A stretch of 45,998 nt of DNA from Lachnospiraceae bacterium (lineage in GTDB: Bacteria > Bacillota > Clostridia > Lachnospirales > Lachnospiraceae): contig JAFPZU010000110.1 in the NCBI GenBank assembly GCA_017417105.1, positions 1-45,998 on the forward strand. Reading direction: 5' to 3'. Within the stretch, counting starts at the first letter, position 1; each line of letters opens with the position of its first letter. Below are positions 10,288-18,900 of the stretch, piece after piece. The notes under the pieces were generated by a model. That model made no database searches, was not told the origin of the DNA, and worked only from the letters and a program-made list of their open reading frames with translations. Position numbers and translations under genes: made by a program.

Positions 10288-11382
10288 ATGCAGTGTCCGA
10301 AATGCGGAACAGATATCCCGGAGGGTAAGCTTTATTGTCCTTCCTGCGGTTATGCCGTACAGATCGTACCGGACTATGACGCTGATCTTGAAGAGAATCT
10401 CAAAGACGTAGGAAGCGATATAGCCGGATCCGTAAACAGGATAGATGTAGAAGAAAACGGCAAAACCGAATATGATAAGGATGCCTCTACCAGGGAGATA
10501 CCCATGGTTAAAAAGGAGGAGGTTCCGGAGATAGTAAGGCAGCAGGCGATTAAGAATGAATTCAGGGAAAGAGTCATCACCATCGCCATAGCGGGGATCT
10601 TTTCTCTGGTTTTGATATATATTGCCATTGTTGCTTCAAAGAGTATGTCGAGCGGATCCTTTGTACCGCTTGATGCCGTTGATAAGACAGTAAGCGGAGC
10701 GTTGGCTGCAGGAATCGAAACAGATAACGACCCTTTAAGGAATACGGTCGATGTGGAGCTTCCGGAGGATACGGTTTCGGGAAATGAGGCGGCAGACGAA
10801 GAGGAAGAAGAAACTCCAGAAGTAAAAGAGTCGCTTAGTATAACTCCGGAATCCGGTAAATATACTAAACCTGAAAACATAAAGGTGCAGGTAAACGGCG
10901 CGGGAGAGGCTGATTTTACAGGGGTTATATACTATACTACAGACGGTTCCGAGCCTGATGAGGAGTCAAAGGTATATAAGAACGAGCTTCCCATGCCTGT
11001 TGGGAAGAGTCTTTATTCCTTCAGACTGCTGGACAGCGCCGGAAACCTTGGCGAGAGCGTTTTAATGGAATATGATCTTCAGTATGCCGGAGCCTGCTCC
11101 ACGGTGGATGCCGCAAACCTTATAATAGCGACACTAATAAACCACGGGGCTCTTATCGACATATACGGACATGTACCGGGGTCGCTTGGAGCCTATACCT
11201 ATAAATGTTCGTCGATGATAAATGCTGACGGAAGGACATATTTCCTCATACCTGAAAGCTATGAGGAACCCGGGGGCAGAAAAAAAGTCACCGGCACGAT
11301 ATACGCGATAGATGCGGAAACGCTGCAGCCTTTTAAGGCTAATAAGAGCGGCGACGGCAGGTATTCCTTTGAAGCTTTTTAG
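10288..11382 (+). CDS. Zinc-ribbon membrane protein with a chitobiase/hexosaminidase C-terminal-like domain
   Basis: Function unknown. The 364 residues show an N-terminal zinc ribbon with CPKCG and CPSCG (Cys3, 6, 17, 20), an acidic linker, one transmembrane helix (about 93–115, ending in IAIVASKSM), an acidic spacer, a beta-sandwich resembling the CHB_HEX_C family (about 185–265, with the typical YYTTDGSEPD segment) and a further 95-residue C-terminal domain I do not recognise. The expected topology is ribbon in the cytoplasm and the sandwich domain outside. It sits 2 nt after folD and 17 nt before xpt, which tells little about its role. A cell-envelope sensor or scaffold is possible but is inference. 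Confidence 0.75.
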   Translation: MQCPKCGTDIPEGKLYCPSCGYAVQIVPDYDADLEENLKDVGSDIAGSVNRIDVEENGKTEYDKDASTREIPMVKKEEVPEIVRQQAIKNEFRERVITIAIAGIFSLVLIYIAIVASKSMSSGSFVPLDAVDKTVSGALAAGIETDNDPLRNTVDVELPEDTVSGNEAADEEEEETPEVKESLSITPESGKYTKPENIKVQVNGAGEADFTGVIYYTTDGSEPDEESKVYKNELPMPVGKSLYSFRLLDSAGNLGESVLMEYDLQYAGACSTVDAANLIIATLINHGALIDIYGHVPGSLGAYTYKCSSMINADGRTYFLIPESYEEPGGRKKVTGTIYAIDAETLQPFKANKSGDGRYSFEAF

Positions 11383-11399
11383 TTAACTGGAGGGCAGAA

Positions 11400-11969
11400 A
11401 TGAAGCTACTGGAAAACAGGATCTTAAAAGACGGAAGAGTGGCAGGCAAGGACATCTTAAGAGTGGACACCTTTATTAATCACCAGGTGGATCCCGAGCT
11501 TATGCAAAAATGCGCGAAGGATTTTGCCTCGCATTTCAAGGGAAAGGGTATCACGAAGGTGGTCACCATAGAAAGCTCAGGGATATCTCCTGCGGTATTT
11601 ACTGCGCTTGAGATGGGGCTGCAGCTTGTGATACTGAAAAAGCAGCCCTCGAAGGTCTTAAACGATGATCTTTATCAGACGATGATAACTTCTTTCACGA
11701 AGGGAACGAATTACGAGCTTACCCTTTCCAAGGAGGTAATAAGTGAGAACGACCATGTACTGATAATAGACGACTTTCTGGCAAACGGTGAAGCAGTGAC
11801 GGGTGCCGTGAGGCTTCTTCGGATGGCTCATGCCACGGTAGCAGGCGTGGGAGTGCTTATAGAGAAGGCTTTCCAGCCGGGATGCGATAAGATAATGGAT
11901 GCAGGCTTTGAGGTATATGCCCTTGCCCGCATAGGTGATATGTCAAAGGATGAGATAAAGTTTATTTAA
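11400..11969 (+). CDS. xpt: Xanthine phosphoribosyltransferase
   Basis: Salvages xanthine to XMP using PRPP. The 189-residue protein matches the Xpt family along its length: MKLLENRILKDG start, HQVDP, IESSGISPA, and the PRPP-binding loop VLIIDDFLANGEA (about 120–132). GGAGGG lies just upstream of the ATG. In many Firmicutes xpt is preceded by a guanine riboswitch; here only 17 nt separate it from the previous gene, so it must be controlled by the operon promoter instead. Confidence 0.94.
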   Translation: MKLLENRILKDGRVAGKDILRVDTFINHQVDPELMQKCAKDFASHFKGKGITKVVTIESSGISPAVFTALEMGLQLVILKKQPSKVLNDDLYQTMITSFTKGTNYELTLSKEVISENDHVLIIDDFLANGEAVTGAVRLLRMAHATVAGVGVLIEKAFQPGCDKIMDAGFEVYALARIGDMSKDEIKFI

Positions 11970-11979
11970 GGATGAGGAT

Positions 11980-13299
11980 ATGAAAAAGGTAGTAAAGTTT
12001 GGAGGAAGCTCCCTTGCCGGAGCAAAACAGTTTGAGAAAGCAGGTGAGATCATATGCTCCGATAAGGACAGGAGATACGTGATCCCCTCTGCTCCCGGAA
12101 AGAGGGATGATAAGGACAACAAGGTAACGGATCTTTTATACAAGGCCTATGCCCTTGCGGAAGAGGATAAGGACTTTTCGGAGGTCTTTTCGGAGATCGA
12201 GGAAAGATATAACAGCATAATTATGGGCCTTGGTCTTGAAATAAGGCTTGATAAAGAGTTTTCCGAGATAAAGGAAAACTTTAAGAATAAAAAGGGAAGA
12301 GATTATGCAGCGAGCAGGGGAGAATACCTTAACGGCATGCTCCTTGCCGATTATCTTAAGTTTACTTTTGTGGATGCGGCGGAAGTCATATTCTTTACTG
12401 AAGAAGGGGTCTTCGATTCGCAAAAGACCTATAAGGTAATGCATGACAGGCTTGAGAACATCGAATACGCTGTAGTACCCGGCTTCTATGGTTCTAATCC
12501 CGACGGAAGCATCAGGACTTTTTCAAGAGGGGGCTCGGATGTCACGGGATCTATAGTCGCAAGATCCGTAAAAGCTGATGTTTACGAGAACTGGACGGAT
12601 GTATCCGGATTTTTCGTGGCGGATCCCAGGATAATCGTCGATCCCGAAAATATCGAGATGATAACCTATACGGAGCTGAGGGAGCTTGCCTACATGGGCG
12701 CTTCGGTGCTTCACGAGGATGCGATCTTCCCTGTAAGGAGAGAGGGTATCCCCATAAATATCAGGAACACCAATAAGCCTGAGGACAAGGGCTCCTGGAT
12801 AGTCCAGAGTACGGGACAGAAATCCAGATTTACCATAACGGGCATAGCCGGGAAGAAGGGCTTTTGCTCGGTGAATATTGAAAAGGATAAGATGAACTCC
12901 GAGGTGGGCTTTGGAAGAAAGGTTCTGCAGGCTTTTGAAGATAATGAGATCTCTTTTGAACACATGCCCTCCGGAATAGATACCATGACGATAATAGTTC
13001 ATCAGGATGAGTTTATTGAAAAGGAACAGAGCGTTGTTTCGGAGATCAACAGGCTTACTCATCCCGACAGCATAGACATAGAGGCGGATCTTGCGCTGAT
13101 CGCCGTGGTGGGTCGCGGAATGAAGTCGTCAAAAGGTACTTCGGGCCGGATATTCTCGGCGCTTGCCCATGCGAATGTAAACGTTAAGATGATAGATCAG
13201 GGCTCGTCCGAGCTTAATATCATAATAGGCGTAAAGAATGAAGATTTTGAAAATGCCATAAGAGCCATATATAATATCTTCGTTGTGGCGCAGCTTTAA
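11980..13299 (+). CDS. Aspartate kinase
   Basis: Phosphorylates aspartate, the first step toward lysine, methionine, threonine and diaminopimelate. The 439-residue protein opens with the amino-acid-kinase motif KFGGSSLAG, has the nucleotide/substrate region FSRGGSDVTGSIVA (about 176–190), and ends with two ACT domains (about 285–345 and 370–435) that normally carry allosteric feedback. The length is that of the monofunctional class. GAGG before the ATG and an 11-nt gap from xpt suggest co-transcription. A 44-nt gap separates it from nfnA. Which of several aspartokinase paralogues it is cannot be told from this window. Confidence 0.92.
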   Translation: MKKVVKFGGSSLAGAKQFEKAGEIICSDKDRRYVIPSAPGKRDDKDNKVTDLLYKAYALAEEDKDFSEVFSEIEERYNSIIMGLGLEIRLDKEFSEIKENFKNKKGRDYAASRGEYLNGMLLADYLKFTFVDAAEVIFFTEEGVFDSQKTYKVMHDRLENIEYAVVPGFYGSNPDGSIRTFSRGGSDVTGSIVARSVKADVYENWTDVSGFFVADPRIIVDPENIEMITYTELRELAYMGASVLHEDAIFPVRREGIPINIRNTNKPEDKGSWIVQSTGQKSRFTITGIAGKKGFCSVNIEKDKMNSEVGFGRKVLQAFEDNEISFEHMPSGIDTMTIIVHQDEFIEKEQSVVSEINRLTHPDSIDIEADLALIAVVGRGMKSSKGTSGRIFSALAHANVNVKMIDQGSSELNIIIGVKNEDFENAIRAIYNIFVVAQL

Positions 13300-13343
13300 A
13301 AACGAAACCGTTCAACATACATATAAATAGTGAGGAGGATTTG

Positions 13344-14228
13344 ATGTTTAAGATTTTGGAAGCTGAAGTTCTGGCGGATAAGACCTACCGGATGGTAGTT
13401 GAAGCGCCGAACGTGGCTCATTCCTGTGAGCCGGGACAGTTCCTCATCGTAAGATGCGAGGAGGAGAGTGAGAGGATAGCGCTTACTATCTGTGATTATG
13501 ACAGGGAGAAAAACACTGTAACCATCGTATTTCAGACGATAGGAGAATCAAGCTACAAGATAGCGGAAAAGAAGGCAGGAGACTTCTTTGAAGATGTTGT
13601 GGGTCCTCTTGGAAATCCAGCGGAATATGTGACAGAACCAATAGAGGAGGTCAGGAAAAGACACTACCTTTTAGTCGGCGGAGGGCTCGGCACCGCGCCT
13701 GTATATCCTCAGGCAAAGTGGCTTAAGGAGCACGGAGTGGACGTGGATGTCATTATCGGAACAAAGAATAAGGACACCCTCATAATGGAGCGGGAGATGA
13801 TCGAGGCGGTAGGAGAGGATCACGTGTTTGTAACTACCGATGACGGCTCCTATAAAAGACACGGCATGGTCACTGCGGTAATAGAGGATCTCGTAAAGAA
13901 TGAGGGCAGGAAATACGATAAGTGCGTATCCATAGGTCCCATGATCATGATGAAGTTCTGCGTGAAGCTTACAAAGGAGCTTGGTATTCCCACCATTGTT
14001 TCCATGAATCCCATAATGGTTGACGGAACGGGAATGTGCGGAGCCTGCAGGCTTATCGTTGGAGATGAAGTGAAGTTTGCCTGTGTGGACGGACCGGAAT
14101 TTGACGGTTTTCTGGTTGATTTCGATCAGGCTATGAAGCGCATGAAGCTCTACAAGACAGAGGAAGGCCGCAGACTCCTTGAATATCAGGAGGGAAACAC
14201 CCACAAAGGAAACTGCGGGAATAAGTAA
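13344..14228 (+). CDS. nfnA: NfnA-type ferredoxin–NADP+ reductase, alpha (FAD/NAD-binding) subunit
   Basis: Small subunit of NADH-dependent reduced ferredoxin:NADP+ oxidoreductase, an electron-bifurcating flavoenzyme. The 294 residues show an FAD-binding barrel (about 1–100), an NAD-binding GGGLGTAPVYPQAKWL segment (about 112–127) and a C-terminal [2Fe-2S] region DGTGMCGACR followed by a later Cys, with an Asp placed as in the Asp-ligated cluster known from Thermotoga NfnA. An in-frame TTG precedes the ATG, but GAGGAGG (13332–13338) fits the ATG. Paired with nfnB 48 nt downstream. The generic name 'sulfide/dihydroorotate dehydrogenase-like FAD/NAD-binding protein' also applies. Confidence 0.88.
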   Translation: MFKILEAEVLADKTYRMVVEAPNVAHSCEPGQFLIVRCEEESERIALTICDYDREKNTVTIVFQTIGESSYKIAEKKAGDFFEDVVGPLGNPAEYVTEPIEEVRKRHYLLVGGGLGTAPVYPQAKWLKEHGVDVDVIIGTKNKDTLIMEREMIEAVGEDHVFVTTDDGSYKRHGMVTAVIEDLVKNEGRKYDKCVSIGPMIMMKFCVKLTKELGIPTIVSMNPIMVDGTGMCGACRLIVGDEVKFACVDGPEFDGFLVDFDQAMKRMKLYKTEEGRRLLEYQEGNTHKGNCGNK

Positions 14229-14275
14229 GGAGCGGGTAATTATTCTGAACAGTTACAGGATCGGGAGGTTTATAT

Positions 14276-15673
14276 ATGTCGATTGAAGTGGATATGATGA
14301 AAAAGGTTCCGGTTTCCGAGCAGGATCCCAAGGTTCGGGCAACGAATTTTGATGAGGTATGTCTGGGATATACGGAAGAGGAAGCCATGGCGGAAGCCAC
14401 AAGATGTCTTCAGTGCAAGAATCCCAAATGCGTTGAGGGATGTCCCGTAAGCATAAATATCCCCGGCTTTATCGAAAAGATAAAGGAGGGGGATCATAAG
14501 GCAGCATATGAGATCATAGGGGAGGCAAGCTCACTTCCTGCAGTGTGCGGCAGGGTCTGTCCTCAGGAGACCCAGTGTGAGGGTGTCTGCATAAGAGGCA
14601 TAAAGGGAGAGGCGGTCTCCATAGGAAAGCTTGAAAGATTCGCTGCCGACTGGGCCGGGAAGCAGGGAATAAAACCTGTAAAGAAGGCGGACAGCAAGGG
14701 ACAGAAGGTTGCAGTAGTCGGTGCCGGACCCTCGGGACTTACCTGCGCCGGAGACCTTGCCAAGATGGGCTATGAGGTCACTATATTTGAAGCGCTCCAT
14801 AAGGCGGGAGGAGTCCTTGTATACGGTATTCCCGAATTCAGGCTTCCCAAGGACGAGGTAGTTGCAAAAGAGATAGAAAATGTAAGATCTCTGGGGGTTG
14901 AGATAAAGACTGACTATATCATAGGCCGTTCCGAAACCATTGACGAGCTTATTGACAGGGAGGGTTTTTCAGCGGTTTACATTGCTTCGGGAGCCGGACT
15001 TCCCATGTTCATGCATATACCGGGGGAGCAGGCCTTAGGGGTTTATTCCGCAAATGAGTATCTGACAAGGGCAAATCTTATGAAGGCCTACAGGGAAGAC
15101 TATGATACACCGATAAATACCGGAAAGAAGACGGTCATAGTAGGCGGCGGAAATGTTGCAATGGATGCTGCCCGTACTGCCCTTCGTCTGGGATCTGACG
15201 TGACCGTTGTGTACAGAAGATCCGAAAAGGAACTCCCGGCAAGAGCCGAAGAGGTACATCATGCCAAAGAGGAGGGAATAAAATTTGCCCTGCTCACGAA
15301 TCCCGTGGAAATATTAGAGGATGAGGAAGGATTTGTTAAAGGCATAAAGGTAATCAAGATGGAGCTTGGAGAGCCTGATGAATCCGGAAGAAGAAGACCC
15401 GTTGAAGTTAAGGGTTCGGAGTTCGAGATAGAGTGCGATACGGTCATAATGTCCCTTGGCACAACTCCCAATCCTCTTATCTCAAGCACTACAAAGGGGC
15501 TTGATACCAATAAGAGAAAATGCATCATAACTGATGAGGATACAGGAGCTACCTCAAGAGAGGGAGTATATGCCGGCGGCGACTGCGCCACGGGCGCTGC
15601 TACCGTCATCCTTGCAATGGGTGCGGGAAGAAAGGCAGCAAAGAGCATTGACTTATATTTAAGCGGGAAATAA
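14276..15673 (+). CDS. nfnB: NfnB-type NADPH oxidoreductase subunit (glutamate synthase small-subunit-like)
   Basis: Large subunit of the NfnAB transhydrogenase. The 465 residues carry two Cys-rich [4Fe-4S] motifs at the N terminus (CLQCKNPKCVEGCPV near 41–55 and CGRVCPQETQCEGVC near 89–103), an FAD motif VAVVGAGPSGLTCAGDLA, an NADP motif VIVGGGNVAMDAARTALRLG and a C-terminal GDCATGAATVILAMGAGR. Stand-alone annotation is often 'glutamate synthase (NADPH), homotetrameric', but the adjacent nfnA and absence of a GltB-type large subunit favour NfnAB. GGGAGG lies upstream of the ATG. Confidence 0.88.
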   Translation: MSIEVDMMKKVPVSEQDPKVRATNFDEVCLGYTEEEAMAEATRCLQCKNPKCVEGCPVSINIPGFIEKIKEGDHKAAYEIIGEASSLPAVCGRVCPQETQCEGVCIRGIKGEAVSIGKLERFAADWAGKQGIKPVKKADSKGQKVAVVGAGPSGLTCAGDLAKMGYEVTIFEALHKAGGVLVYGIPEFRLPKDEVVAKEIENVRSLGVEIKTDYIIGRSETIDELIDREGFSAVYIASGAGLPMFMHIPGEQALGVYSANEYLTRANLMKAYREDYDTPINTGKKTVIVGGGNVAMDAARTALRLGSDVTVVYRRSEKELPARAEEVHHAKEEGIKFALLTNPVEILEDEEGFVKGIKVIKMELGEPDESGRRRPVEVKGSEFEIECDTVIMSLGTTPNPLISSTTKGLDTNKRKCIITDEDTGATSREGVYAGGDCATGAATVILAMGAGRKAAKSIDLYLSGK

Positions 15674-15676
15674 GTG

Positions 15677-16138
15677 ATGACACTTCATGACAAGGCGAAG
15701 GATTTAAGATCATCGGGCTACGCCCTGACAATCTGCGGAGGAGCAGGGCTTTTGGCCATGCTCCTTGTGATCGGAGGACTTATCCCCATAAGTCTTGCGG
15801 GGATCTTCGGTATAATCACCAAGATCGTTATGAGCTTTCTTTTTGCAGTTTTTCTTATTATGGGCATCCTGTCCTTTAAGAGGGCAAAGCTTGTCTTTGC
15901 GGATGCGGAAAGGGAGAGGGAAAAAAAGAAGGATATTAAATCCTGGTTTATTAAAACCTACGATGCAAAGGCCATAGATGATATCCTTAATTCCGATTCC
16001 GAGGGAAATGACCTTTACTATGAGCGGATCGACCTTATAAAGGATAAGATCTGCGAGCGGTTCATGGATGTCGAGGATGCTCTTATGTCGGAGCTTACTG
16101 AAGAGATCTATACGGAGCTTTTTGAGGAGCAGCAGTAA
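15677..16138 (+). CDS. Small membrane protein of unknown function
   Basis: 153 residues with two adjacent transmembrane helices (about 18–65, beginning ALTICGGAGLLAMLLVIGG), a basic stretch with RAKLVFADAEREREKKKD, then an acidic, probably helical cytoplasmic tail ending in EELFEEQQ. No catalytic motif is recognised. It starts right after the nfnB stop; a GTG at 15674 is an equally placed alternative start. Its stop overlaps the rlmH start by one base. The tight packing shows only that it belongs to the operon. Confidence 0.7.
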   Translation: MTLHDKAKDLRSSGYALTICGGAGLLAMLLVIGGLIPISLAGIFGIITKIVMSFLFAVFLIMGILSFKRAKLVFADAEREREKKKDIKSWFIKTYDAKAIDDILNSDSEGNDLYYERIDLIKDKICERFMDVEDALMSELTEEIYTELFEEQQ

Positions 16139-16584
16139 TGCTCCATGTAACGAATATAAGCTGCGGAAAGCTTAAGGAAAAGTATTTAAGGGATGCTGCA
16201 TCAGAGTATAAAAAAAGGCTTTCGGGCTATGTTCTGCTTACGGAAAGGGAGCTTTCCGACGGCCCCGATATGTATGCGGAAGCCGAAAGAATAAAAAAAG
16301 CCCTTCCGGAGGGAGCCTTTATCATTACCCTTGAGATAGAAGGAGAGGAATACACTTCAGAAGGATTTTCGGATAAGCTCCGGGAGCTTATGAACGAAGG
16401 GATAAGTCATATCTGCTTTATAATAGGCGACTCGGACGGACTCGCAGAGGAAATAAAGGACAGGGCAAAGCTTCATGTGAGCTTTTCCAAAATGACCTTT
16501 CCCCATCAGCTTATGCGCGTGATACTTCTTGAGCAGACCTACAGAGCCTTTAAGATAATGAAAGGGGAGCCGTATCATAAATGA
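16138..16584 (+). CDS. rlmH: 23S rRNA (pseudouridine-1915-N3)-methyltransferase RlmH
   Basis: SPOUT-class methyltransferase that modifies helix 69 of 23S rRNA. At 148 residues it is slightly shorter than the usual 155–160. The C-terminal knot is well conserved: SFSKMTFPHQLMRV and LLEQTYRAFKIMKGEPYHK. The SAM-binding loop reads IIGDSDGL, where the second glycine of the usual IGG is an aspartate. The start overlaps the previous stop, and pdp starts inside its own stop (ATGA). Confidence 0.92.
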   Translation: MLHVTNISCGKLKEKYLRDAASEYKKRLSGYVLLTERELSDGPDMYAEAERIKKALPEGAFIITLEIEGEEYTSEGFSDKLRELMNEGISHICFIIGDSDGLAEEIKDRAKLHVSFSKMTFPHQLMRVILLEQTYRAFKIMKGEPYHK

Positions 16585-17885
16585 ACTTCATAAATACCAT
16601 CGAAAAAAAGAGAGACGGTGAAAAGCTTTCAAGGGCAGAGATCAGGGATTTCATAACAAGATATGTATCGGGAGAGATCCCTGATTATCAGGTATCGGCT
16701 CTTCTTATGGCAATCTACCTGAGAGGATGCGATGAAGAGGAAACATTCGAGCTTACCATGGCAATGGCTGAGTCGGGAGATATGGTCGATCTGTCCGGGA
16801 TCCCCGGAATAAAGGTTGATAAGCATTCAACCGGCGGGGTCGGGGATAAGGTAACAATAATAGCAGCCCCCATCGTTGCGGCCTGCGGAGTACCGGTTGC
16901 CAAGATGAGCGGCAGAGGACTGGGCTTTACGGGAGGCACCCTTGACAAGCTGGAGTCCATACCGGGTTTTGTTGTGGGACTTAAAGAGGAAGAGTTTATT
17001 ACACAGGTTAAGGAGATCGGCTGTGCCGTTATCGGACAGACGAAAAGTGTGGCGCCTGCGGACAAGCTTCTCTATGCATTAAGGGATGTTACCGCCACTG
17101 TGGGATGCGTGCCTCTTATAGCATCCTCCATCATGAGCAAGAAAATAGCATCAGGCAGCAATGCGATAGTAATGGAGGTGACCTACGGTACCGGAGCTTT
17201 CATGAAGGATGAGGAGTCGGCAAAGGCGCTTGCCCGTACCATGAATGACATAGGGAAAAGGGCAAACCTTAAGATGGAAGCGGTCATAACCAACATGAAC
17301 GAGCCTTTGGGATATGCTGTAGGAAATTCCCTTGAGATAATAGAGGCGATAGAAGCGCTTAAGGGGAATATGGCACCGGATGTCATGGAAGTGATAGCAG
17401 AGGTCACCGCGGATATGATAATCGCAGGGGAGAAGGCAAAGGATTCCGAAACGGCCGTGAATATGGCAGAAGAGGCTTTAAGATCCGGAAAAGCTCTTGA
17501 AGTTCTTCGGAAAATGATAGAAAAACAGCACGGGGATCCAAGGGTAATAGATGATTATGATCTCTTCCCGAAGGCCAGGGTAAAGAAAGAGGTAAAGGCA
17601 GCAGAGGACGGGTATCTACGGGTTACTTCCTGCGCCGGAATAGGGGAATGCGTAAAGATCCTTGGCGGAGGTCGGATCACAAAGGAGCAGGAGATAGATC
17701 TTTCCGTCGGACTTATCATGAAGGTTAAAGACAGGGAAAAGGTAAATAAAGGGGATGTGATCTGCGAAATCTATGCTTCAGATGAAAAAGACGCCGCAAA
17801 TGCCGAAAGACAGTACCTTGACTCTGTTAAGATTTCTGAAAAGGAAGGACATTGGCATCCCCTTATCTATACGCTGAATGACTAG
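16581..17885 (+). CDS. pdp: Pyrimidine-nucleoside phosphorylase
   Basis: Phosphorolysis of uridine, deoxyuridine or thymidine in pyrimidine salvage. The 434 residues are homologous throughout to Pdp/DeoA: KVDKHSTGGVGDKVT (phosphate-binding), KMSGRGLGFTGGTLDKLESIPG (the family signature) and a C-terminal domain with an atypical barrel-sandwich fold. Overlaps rlmH by 4 nt and phoH by 8 nt. Thymidine phosphorylase (DeoA) is the closest alternative; length and Gram-positive context favour the broader-specificity Pdp. Confidence 0.92.
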   Translation: MNFINTIEKKRDGEKLSRAEIRDFITRYVSGEIPDYQVSALLMAIYLRGCDEEETFELTMAMAESGDMVDLSGIPGIKVDKHSTGGVGDKVTIIAAPIVAACGVPVAKMSGRGLGFTGGTLDKLESIPGFVVGLKEEEFITQVKEIGCAVIGQTKSVAPADKLLYALRDVTATVGCVPLIASSIMSKKIASGSNAIVMEVTYGTGAFMKDEESAKALARTMNDIGKRANLKMEAVITNMNEPLGYAVGNSLEIIEAIEALKGNMAPDVMEVIAEVTADMIIAGEKAKDSETAVNMAEEALRSGKALEVLRKMIEKQHGDPRVIDDYDLFPKARVKKEVKAAEDGYLRVTSCAGIGECVKILGGGRITKEQEIDLSVGLIMKVKDREKVNKGDVICEIYASDEKDAANAERQYLDSVKISEKEGHWHPLIYTLND

Positions 17886-18900
17886 GATCATAGATATAAA
17901 AGAGTATGGCAATGAGGCCATACGTGAGGTTACAGGCTCCTTTGACAGAAATATAAGTCATATTGAAAAAGAACTTGATATCCTCATAACGATAAGATCC
18001 GGCTGCATCTTTATCGAGGGGGACGAAAGAGCGGTATCAGAGGGAGAGAAGGTAATAAAAGAGCTTTTGATGCTTGCCGGTAAGGGAGAAACGGTTGATG
18101 ATCAGAAAGTGACCTATACAATGGACAGCATAAAGGATGCGTCGGGAGAATTCATTACATCTGTAGACCGGGATGTTATCTGCCACACGGTACAGGGGAA
18201 GCCTGTGAAGCCGAAGACCGTAGGACAGAAGAAATATGCCGATGCGATAGATAAAAACATGATAGTCTTCGGCATAGGGCCTGCAGGTACGGGAAAAACC
18301 TATCTTGCCATAGCAAAGGCCGTGACCGCCTTTAAGAAAGAGGAGATATCGAGGATAATCCTTACAAGACCTGCGATAGAAGCAGGTGAGAAGCTTGGGT
18401 TTTTGCCGGGAGACCTTCAGAGCAAGATCGACCCGTATTTAAGACCGCTCTATGACGCTCTTTACAGCATCATGGGAGCAGAGGCTTTTCAGAAGAATAT
18501 GGATAAGGGACTTATAGAGGTCGCGCCTCTTGCATACATGAGGGGAAGAACCCTGGATAATGCTTTCATTATCCTTGATGAAGCCCAGAACACGACACCG
18601 GCTCAGATGAAGATGTTCTTAACGAGGATAGGCTTTAGCTCAAAGGTTGTCGTAACAGGGGATAAGACCCAGAAGGATCTTGCGGAGGGCACCGTCTCGG
18701 GACTTGACGTTGCTGAGAGGATCCTTGGAAAGATAGACGATATTGCATTCATCACACTAACGGCTAAGGATGTAGTAAGACATCCGCTGGTTCAGAAGAT
18801 AGTTAAGGCGTACGAGGAATATGAAGTCAGACAACAGTCCGGAAGAGAATCAAAAAAGCGAAGAGCCGGAGATAAAGACAGAAGCAGAAACAGGAGATGA
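17878..18900 (+). CDS. phoH: PhoH-like ATPase
   Basis: Cytoplasmic P-loop ATPase of the PhoH (SF1 helicase-like) family, thought to act in RNA metabolism. The 340 residues include a small N-terminal KH-like region, Walker A GPAGTGKT (about 134–141) and Walker B FIILDEAQN (about 231–239). It is followed by a 7TM-HD gene and ybeY, the common Firmicutes order. The last 25 residues are an unusually basic tail (ESKKRRAGDKDRSRNRR); this tail is encoded by the same 80 bp that, in another frame, encode the start of the next gene. Confidence 0.93.
   Translation: MTRIIDIKEYGNEAIREVTGSFDRNISHIEKELDILITIRSGCIFIEGDERAVSEGEKVIKELLMLAGKGETVDDQKVTYTMDSIKDASGEFITSVDRDVICHTVQGKPVKPKTVGQKKYADAIDKNMIVFGIGPAGTGKTYLAIAKAVTAFKKEEISRIILTRPAIEAGEKLGFLPGDLQSKIDPYLRPLYDALYSIMGAEAFQKNMDKGLIEVAPLAYMRGRTLDNAFIILDEAQNTTPAQMKMFLTRIGFSSKVVVTGDKTQKDLAEGTVSGLDVAERILGKIDDIAFITLTAKDVVRHPLVQKIVKAYEEYEVRQQSGRESKKRRAGDKDRSRNRR

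Noticed and set aside
11383..11399. Purine riboswitch before xpt
   Set aside because: Only 17 nt lie between the genes; there is no room for an aptamer.
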